Shown here in pieces: positions 57,990 to 64,000 of a stretch of DNA of 64,000 nt. Each line of letters begins with the position of its first letter. Position 1 is the stretch's first letter. Below the pieces are notes generated by a model. That model worked only from the letters and a program-made list of their open reading frames with translations. It did no database searches and was not told where the DNA came from. Source of the stretch: Fistulifera solaris (taxonomy: Eukaryota; Bacillariophyta; Bacillariophyceae; Naviculales; Stauroneidaceae); NCBI GenBank assembly GCA_030295235.1, contig AP026138.1, positions 682,001 through 746,000 of the forward strand. The letters are read 5' to 3'. A program made the position numbers and the translations under genes.

Positions 57990-58922
57990 ATGAAGTTTGC
58001 TTCACATGGTCACATAAATCTCAAGCCACGAAGTTCACCATCATCGTCAAAAGTTCCGTGATGTGGACGAAGATCTTCAAAAGAGACCGATGTTTCATCA
58101 TTATTTCACTCACAACTCTAGCCACCCTTACCGTTTCAATTGCAATCGAGGAACGATGCACTTGTGCTACCGATCGGCCGTTACGTTCAACAACATCGGC
58201 GTGCGAATGTTGGAGCGCGGGTTATATCAGCATGCGTACTTGACGTTCAGGGCTTCTGTCGTTTGCATGAAACGTTTCATAAATCTTAATCAAAGCAACA
58301 TTCTTGACCATGAGGACGAAGTTCGTTTTGCTACAAAAGTACATCACGATCTTCAACGAGCCAGAGAAAGGCTGTCCACAAATGATCAGTCATCAACACC
58401 AGAACTCGCCGTCGATTCAATTTCATACGATGGGCCATACCATCATACATCTATGATGACGGCTCTGTGGAGAACAAAACATACCCCAACGTGCATTCGT
58501 ATCAACTCTTTTCACACCTTTCCCGATTACCAGAACGATCATGAGCTCGAACCAGCTATCATACTGTACAACTTTGGAGTTTCTCATTTTTGTTTATCTT
58601 CACAAAAGAAAGACGAGAAGGCTTTACCTGAATGGCAATGCTCTTTTGATTTGTTCGAAATGTCATACGAGATGGTGGCAGGGGAAAACACGGGGTTTTG
58701 GGACTTTCGATCAATTTGTTCAGAAAGCCTTCCTTTGCTCTCACCCGAGCTTTGCTTGGAGCCCATTCATTAAGAAGTATGGCAAACGTGCTAGAGCTCA
58801 CGGGAAACCTCCATGGCGCCGCCAAGGCAAAGACAGCTCTTCAGAAGATTTTAATGGCTGTTGACGAGTTAGAAGAGACTTCCGAATCAAGTGTTGATTC
58901 GATAGCCGCCTCCGCAGCATAA
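57990..58922 (+). CDS. TPR-like helical-repeat protein (diatom-type)
   Basis: The main block has paired helices like tetratricopeptide repeats: VTFNNIGVRMLERGLYQHAYLTF, AIILYNFGVSHF, then after a frame change near 58690-58735, ALTRALLGAHSLRSMANVLELTGN and AAKAKTALQKIL. Proteins of this style (FNN.G...L..G.Y..A...F) are numerous in diatoms and mostly uncharacterised. The N-terminus is uncertain. An ATG at 57990 (MKFASHGH) leads into the frame only if one base is added, near 58058; otherwise the first in-frame Met is about 58090. It is convergent with the lumen-protein gene, 35 bp away. Confidence 0.6.
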
Positions 58923-58957
58923 CACTTATGCTAGAGTAAACTAACTATTATTATTGG

Positions 58958-59657
58958 TTACTTGAGCTCGCAAATCTCAATAACGGTGCTCAGACTATCT
59001 CTGGCGTCAATTACGTTTTTCTTTGCCCGTTCAATAAATAGCTCGACTCGGTCTTTGCCTCCACCAGGGTTCGCTTCACCCCAACTCGACACATAGGCCA
59101 TGTTGCTGGCTTCTTCAGCAGCCTCGCTGAATTTTTCTATAGCTTCGATGTAATCGGATTCTCGACTGGCCGGAACGAGCCTCTCCAGCCGTCTCATAGT
59201 CTTATCTGCTTTGAAAAGAGGATCCTTAATACTCTTAAAACCCATGTAGTCCATGACTTTCATGGGATTTCGTTCGCATCCTTTCGTACCCGTGTAAGGA
59301 TTGTCATTAGCTCCGCAGATTGTTGTTTCATCTACCCAGTTATCGAGAAGGTACGTGAGCCTTGACTGTCGAGTTCGCAGTAGCAAATTGTGAGCGGTGT
59401 GTCGAGGAACTAAGTTTGTCCACGGCGTCTACTACACTTACATAACCTTTTAAGATATTTTGTTTGTCAATTTCTTCTTGATCGGATTTCGCGACTGCCG
59501 CTTGCGATCGCGAAAGAGCACTCGAACTACCCAGAGCGCTGGCAACGGTTGCACCGAAACTTCGACGGCTCAACGTCGTCGAGGACTGACTTTCTATCGG
59601 CGAAACCGAATAGGCCGTCGCATACGTCACAAGCAAATACAACAAGGTTGCCCTCAT
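58958..59657 (-). CDS. Thylakoid-lumen protein, Psb31/PsbQ-like
   Basis: MRATLLYLLVTYATAYS is a signal peptide. SRRSF followed by GATVASALGSSSALSRSQAAVA is a twin-arginine thylakoid signal with AxA-type cleavage. The mature part is helical: YVSVVDAVDKL, then LTYLLDNWVDETTICGANDNPY, KADKTMRRLERLVP and YIEAIEKFSEAAEEASNMAY, closing with AKKNVIDARDSL. This is the helix pattern of diatom extrinsic photosystem II proteins of the Psb31/PsbQ type, though the two Cys (ICG and GCE) differ from classic Psb31. The frame shifts once near 59390-59420. Removing one base gives 232 residues. A role in PSII stabilisation is inferred only. Confidence 0.72.
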
Positions 59658-61309
59658 GGTCAGCAGTACCTTTCAGTTATTCAACTCCTGATTTCAGAGT
59701 TGGCAAGATGCGAATGAAAAGATACTGACTCAACATTGTTGTGTTTTTATTGCGTCAAAATGCACGATGCACGTCTCTACGAATAGGCTTAACCTTGACC
59801 TTAACGCGATCATAGTAAACCCAAATAGCCTATATAACCTTTATCCTTACCGCATAACACACTATACATTAATAATCCAAAGAAACTCGGTGTTCTTGGT
59901 CGTCGACGCTAATTTTTGAGGAGGAGGGAAAGTTAGACTTTATGTAAGCAATGAGAAATGGACGACCATAAAGAATAAAAGGCGGAATGAAATCATTCAA
60001 AATGTTTTTCTCGAGATGGAAATCCAGTCGGACGACCCGTAAACCAACACTTTGATCGATAGTAAATTTTTAATGCACGAAGCTTCACGAGTAAAGAATG
60101 AGGTGTGTTTCGAAGAAGTGACTCACCTTTATTATAAAAAGTACGGAGTATCAAGTAGGTTTGTAAGCAATGAAACGACCATAAAGAAATGGGGGAGACG
60201 CGTAATAAAATCATACGGAGTATAAATAATTGTCTTTTCGTGACTGAAATCCAGTCGGACCACCCTTGAACTTACACTGTGATCGATAGTGGAATTTCAG
60301 TTTACGCTTGGGAAAGCTTCACGGGTGAATAATGAGATGTATTTCGGAGAAGCAGCTCACCATTATTATTAGACTCTATCAATTGAACGACCGTGGGCAG
60401 ATAAGGGAAACGGGATGAAAATCCACCGATTGTTTTTTTTGAGATAGAAATCCAGTCGGACCACCCGTAAACCAACACTATGATCTATAGTAGAATTGGA
60501 ATGCATATTCGGGAGCCTTAATGCTCTGGAAAAGCTCCTCTACCCAGTTTTAAGAAAAGAATAGTTTCGGTGAAAGATCTTGGGAAACGTCTCTTTTCAA
60601 ATCGATGTAGTCTACATTCAATCGATTTTTACGCTTACACCTTGTTAAAAGTTCCCACAATATTATTGCTCGGGTTACACCACGACTGACAGTCAGTCTT
60701 GAGTCCTGAACAACACGGCCAAAAATGTCGCCATTTCGTCGAATGAAACGACAAAAATAAATTTCGCGGTCCTTGTTTGAAACAAGTTATTCCTGTTTAC
60801 GTTGTCGAAAAAGAGCCGTTTGTGTCATTTTCGGTTTTTACTGTTAGAGCCAAGGATCAACGACGATGGCCTCCTAAGAAGGCCCTCGTAACGGTAAAAA
60901 AAAGGAGAGGCATAAAACGCACATCGGAAAGTCTTTTTGTTTCAACTGACAGGACCGCCGAGATTTGGCCAGGTTAGTTTTGCTTTCGTAGAACGAGTAC
61001 ACTCGAAATCCTGTTTGTAACGAAAATAGTGAGACGCTCTCTATAAGTCTTGGCTTATCCGTTACACAGTTGTTCATAATTATGAGACGAAGATCAACGA
61101 AACCTACTCGTAATTTTCACATGGATGGAATCTTTGCAATACGACACGGAACTTTTATGCCGACGATACGGCACAATTTGAACATCGATTAAATCTAAAA
61201 CAGACAGGTAGAAGTGCGAAACATCTATTCCGAGTTGCAAGATCAGTATAAGATAGACTTTATCATTCATTCCAGCTCTTGAAACATACTTCTTTTGCCC
61301 ATAAACATC
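59658..61309. other. Long intergenic region, repeats and no gene
   Basis: About 1.65 kb. The first third is unremarkable and the middle holds a three-copy tandem repeat (59945-60535). A hairpin core 'gactgacagtcagtc' lies at about 60685. Short open frames at 60777-61077 show no family resemblance. Confidence 0.55.
59945..60535. repeat. Three diverged tandem copies of a ~210 bp repeat
   Basis: Copies begin near 59951, 60160 and 60371. Shared blocks are 'gaacgaccataaagaa', 'gaaatccagtcggac.acccgtaaaccaacac' and 'gatcgatagt', followed by 'cttcacgagtaaagaatgaggtgt' / 'cttcacgggtgaataatgagatgt'. The middle copy has the full hairpin gactgaaatccagtc (60242-60256), the same core as in the dispersed family, but the rest of the unit differs, so it is a second family or a distant branch. 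Confidence 0.85.
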
Positions 61310-61957
61310 ATGATGTTCAGTGAGGAAGACAGTTTGTGGATGGACTTGTCGACCAACGATGAACCATCATCATCCTCGGAAGACAAAATTGTACCCGGTA
61401 CCGTCGATTTACCCCACGACTTTGCTCTCGATTCACAACAGATTGATTTGACTCCGATCACATCTACCATGCCCCATCTCGATGAGCCAGATCTTTTCCT
61501 AATTTCCGATGCCGATACTCTAGGCAGCAGTTCCGAATGCTGGACTCACGACGAGTCTGATTCAGAAGCACCGAGGAAGAGGTTTAAAGGGAGCGATGTT
61601 CACATTTCACCAGTGTCGGTTCGCACACTGGCTCAGTCCTATTCGAGTATCCCTCTTGCTTTTCCGCAAGTAGCTAGAATTTCATCCTCAGACCCCGAGA
61701 GCGCGACACGGCGCTACTACAATCAATTGGCTCTCCTTGCTCACCGAATGCGACAGAGTGAAGCATCGCGTCAAAAAGTTGCTGAACATCGACAAAATCT
61801 CGCTCATGTTTACGCATCCGTCAAAAGTCCGGAGGCGTCTCTGTTTACATTGTCTGAAAAAGCTTCGGCGTACCATCAGTCAAGGTCGGCTCTGCTAGCT
61901 TCGCTTTCGCAAGTTATGAACGAGTCCTCGGCATCATTTGTCCCGTCGCATTCATGA
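61310..61957 (+). CDS. Acidic protein with basic patch, unknown function
   Basis: Starts MMFSEEDSLWMDLSTNDE; 215 residues, no intron. The first 95 residues are strongly acidic and serine-rich, like a transcription activation domain. A nuclear-signal-like RKRFKG follows. The rest is helical and basic (RRYYNQLALLAHRMRQSEASRQKV) with possible coiled coil, without a bHLH, HSF, MYB or bZIP signature. A nuclear co-regulator is a reasonable guess but nothing proves it. Confidence 0.6.
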   Translation: MMFSEEDSLWMDLSTNDEPSSSSEDKIVPGTVDLPHDFALDSQQIDLTPITSTMPHLDEPDLFLISDADTLGSSSECWTHDESDSEAPRKRFKGSDVHISPVSVRTLAQSYSSIPLAFPQVARISSSDPESATRRYYNQLALLAHRMRQSEASRQKVAEHRQNLAHVYASVKSPEASLFTLSEKASAYHQSRSALLASLSQVMNESSASFVPSHS

Positions 61958-62051
61958 TCTCATCACCACAAGATCCAAATTTTCTCCGGTTATCGCCTTT
62001 TGATAAACTAACCATACAAATATAGCTTTCCAATATTGTCGTTCCCTTTCA

Positions 62052-63337
62052 TCAATTGATTTTGTTCTTAGTGTTTGATCGCACGTTGCATGTGCTCAAA
62101 AGCGCACCCAGCAAATTGACATTGGCCCCGAAGAAGACAACGGACGCGCACCATACAAGCCGATGTACGGCCCATCCCTGCATTTCGAGCAAGTAAGCCG
62201 ACAACAACCAGAAGACCACGGAAGTAAGCAAAAGCGCGACTGCTTTGACAACGCGGCGGCTTTGAAAGTCAAAAGAGCACAGTGGCAGCAAGCAAAGATA
62301 CCAGGTAAAATACTGAGCGGTGATCACTTTGTTGTGCGCGACAAACAAGAATGTTTGCACAAACAGAGCGAGACTGAGATCCAGCGGTGCTATACCGAGA
62401 CTGGTGTAGACGAGCAGAATCAATTGCGGAAGAAGCAATAGGCGTCCCGCCCAAGCCATATTCAAGACTGGGTCACTTCGTGCGAGATAGATCCAGTACC
62501 AGTGCATGGAATAGTTATGACGATGATCGACCCGCGAAAAGTGATACAACAGACCTTCTTGCAGCGCACTAGGTCCGTACATCGCCACAGCCAGCATTGT
62601 CAGTCCGACAAAGGTAGCGAGAAAAGAAAAAGCGAATATGACTGGCAAGGGTTGCAAGAGTCGCTTTATCCATGTTTTCAACAAATCAAACAACCGCGTG
62701 ACTGATGACTGATTTGCTCGTTGGTCGTGAATTGATGTCTCTTCTGTCTTGGCAAACGCACAAATGAAGGATAACGAATATATAATGGGATAGAGCTTGG
62801 CATGAACCGCAATTCCGTGACAGATTCCTCCCAGTAAGGCCGCCCAAGTGGATTGGCTGTAGTTGGTCGCAATCCAAACGGTGGTCAATACGGGTAACAA
62901 AACAATGAGACTCTCCGCTGAACCTCTCGTGCAGATATTAATGGCCAAAGGATTGTAGAGCCACCAAAAGGCGTCGGTGAGTGACGAAGATTCATCCGCT
63001 TCTCTCCGTTGCTTGCGAAATTGAACAATGAGCCAGCCACAAAGTGTATCCGCGACACAAAACAGATATCGCCCGTAATTCAAATTTGGTAACCATGCGA
63101 GAAGAGCCGCTAAAAGGGCGTATATCGGTAAGTCGCGCGATTAAATGGATTTTGACCCTGTTGTATATAAGCAGCCGCATCCGTAAAGACGTAAAAATCA
63201 ATGTCGGTGTACGCGACACCGGGAATGAAGCGTTCATTGTCGAGAAGCCGCGGAAGAAACCACGCCAAGAACAATCGAAGAATCAGACCTAATAATACGG
63301 CATGTTTTGTAGCGAGAAAGCGTAATCTTGTTATCAT
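62052..63337 (-). CDS. PIGM: GPI mannosyltransferase 1 (PIG-M / Gpi14)
   Basis: Adds the first mannose to the GPI anchor precursor on the lumenal side of the ER, using dolichol-phosphate mannose. The GT-C active loop has the diagnostic [13 protein letters not shown] with its D-x-D, followed by [12 protein letters not shown]. Further family signs are [52 protein letters not shown] and [16 protein letters not shown]. Many membrane helices are present. The frame breaks at an A4-G3 junction (plus strand, 63112-63118). One added base gives 428 residues from Met 63337, close to animal PIG-M (423). An upstream in-frame Met lies at 63376. Confidence 0.93.
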
Positions 63338-63376
63338 TTTCCTACTTTTCAAAACATTTAATTTGGTTTTGAGCAA

Positions 63377-64000
63377 ATGTGTCGCGAACGCTGCTCAATA
63401 ATAACAACGAAGGAACCTAATCCGGGTTCCCCCTCTGTCGATAAATTTCCCTACCAGGGCTACGCGCAATTCGCGTAGACATTCGCAAGAATGCATCTGT
63501 TGTCTTATTCGTGTTTAACGTTCCAATCAATGTCGATTCTTGTACAGGGTCTCTAGGATGCATGTTGAGAAATGTTGCAATAAAGCTTGTCACTGTCGGA
63601 CTCGAATTTAATTGAAATCAAATTCAATCAGTTCTGGTGGCTACCTGCATCGATAAAATTCCTACGGGGCCAACATGAATATATCGTAGATATTTCGAAG
63701 CGTTGTATCTTAGTTCTTTACTATGTTTTGATTTCGAAGCAACTGTGTACATCGTTCCTTTGTGCGAATCATTGATGTTGGCGAAAGGCTTGATGGCATT
63801 GCAGTTTAATTACAGTATACCCAAAAGTGTAATTATCCAATATCCGGGTTGCCCCTCTGTCGCTAAATTTCCCTACGGAGTTCTACGTGCATCCTACGCG
63901 TGGATTTTACAGGCGTCGCATTAATGCTCACTTTGGATGCTTCGTACAAAAGAGCGCTCAATTGTAATTGAATAATGCACATTAGCATTGTTGGAGAGGT
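63377..64000. repeat. Terminal region with a pair of ~60 bp direct repeats
   Basis: Two related stretches, about 63420-63480 and 63842-63902, share 'tccgggtt.cccctctgtcg' and 'taaatttccctac', then a 'ctacg.gca' end. The first copy closes with a perfect 7-base hairpin, CTACGCG-caatt-CGCGTAG (63460-63478); the second has lost the pairing. About 420 bp separate them, with no gene between. Confidence 0.7.

Noticed and set aside
63411-63905. Solo LTR or LTR pair
   Set aside because: The repeats are only about 60 bp and imperfect. The 420 bp between them has no primer-binding site, polypurine tract or coding remnant that I can see.

Overview
The window looks like nuclear DNA of a diatom (stramenopile), probably a small-genome pennate species of the Phaeodactylum kind. 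Genes are compact and lie on both strands. Introns are short (about 60-240 bp) with GTAAGT-like donors and AG acceptors. Several predicted proteins begin with a signal peptide followed by the diatom plastid motif (ASAF in the S1 protein, ADAF in the LETM1-like protein), and two carry a twin-arginine thylakoid signal. Most proteins are eukaryotic housekeeping types. The species is inferred, not proven.

Layout. 1-3035: a 5'-cut coiled-coil gene with many frame changes. 3101-4286 (-): plastid aldo/keto reductase. 4573-5810: a 52-53 bp tandem array with a palindrome in every unit. 5948-7557: UPF0652/DUF2009 protein. 8699-9579 (-): eIF3f. 9923-11572 (-): CCT4 chaperonin. 12106-13250: mitochondrial phosphate carrier. 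13341-15674 (-): LamG-like membrane protein. 15678-16121: small spliced gene. 16057-17223 (-): FBXO9-like F-box protein. 18084-22876 (-): P5A ATPase. 23635-24245 (-): four-helix membrane protein. 24770-27558 (-): PH/coiled-coil protein. 28103-29150 (-): DIM1 rRNA dimethylase. 29845-31431 (-): inward-rectifier K+ channel with unusual features. 31849-40226 (-): giant BEACH-WD40 protein. 41531-43545: tandem paralogue pair. 45931-46554: bZIP factor. 46873-47859 (-): plastid SecE. 48433-49922: plastid ribosomal protein S1. About 49978-50542: retroelement remnant. 50948-51445 (-): RPS11. 52439-53968: multi-span membrane protein behind a second tandem array. 54098-54525 (-): small diatom-type protein. 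55299-57449: plastid LETM1-like protein. 57990-58922: TPR-like protein. 58958-59657 (-): thylakoid-lumen Psb31/PsbQ-like protein. 61310-61957: acidic protein of unknown function. 62052-63337 (-): GPI mannosyltransferase PIG-M.

Themes. Five products point to the plastid: aldo/keto reductase, SecE, S1, LETM1-like and lumen protein. Others serve translation (eIF3f, RPS11, DIM1), protein folding and the ER (CCT4, P5A ATPase, PIG-M) and membrane traffic (BEACH). There are no operons. Intergenic DNA longer than about 0.5 kb repeatedly contains one family of diverged repeats of about 210-240 bp marked by a GACTG-N5-CAGTC hairpin. Two palindrome- or motif-rich tandem arrays sit just upstream of genes.

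Caution. Many conserved genes are broken by a single-base frame change, and most such breaks lie in a run of identical bases. In five genes adding or removing one base restores the frame and the family's expected length. I read these as assembly or base-calling errors, not gene death. The most distinctive biology is the K+ channel, whose filter reads TTVGYT instead of TTVGYG and whose cytoplasmic domain holds a zinc-finger-like insert.
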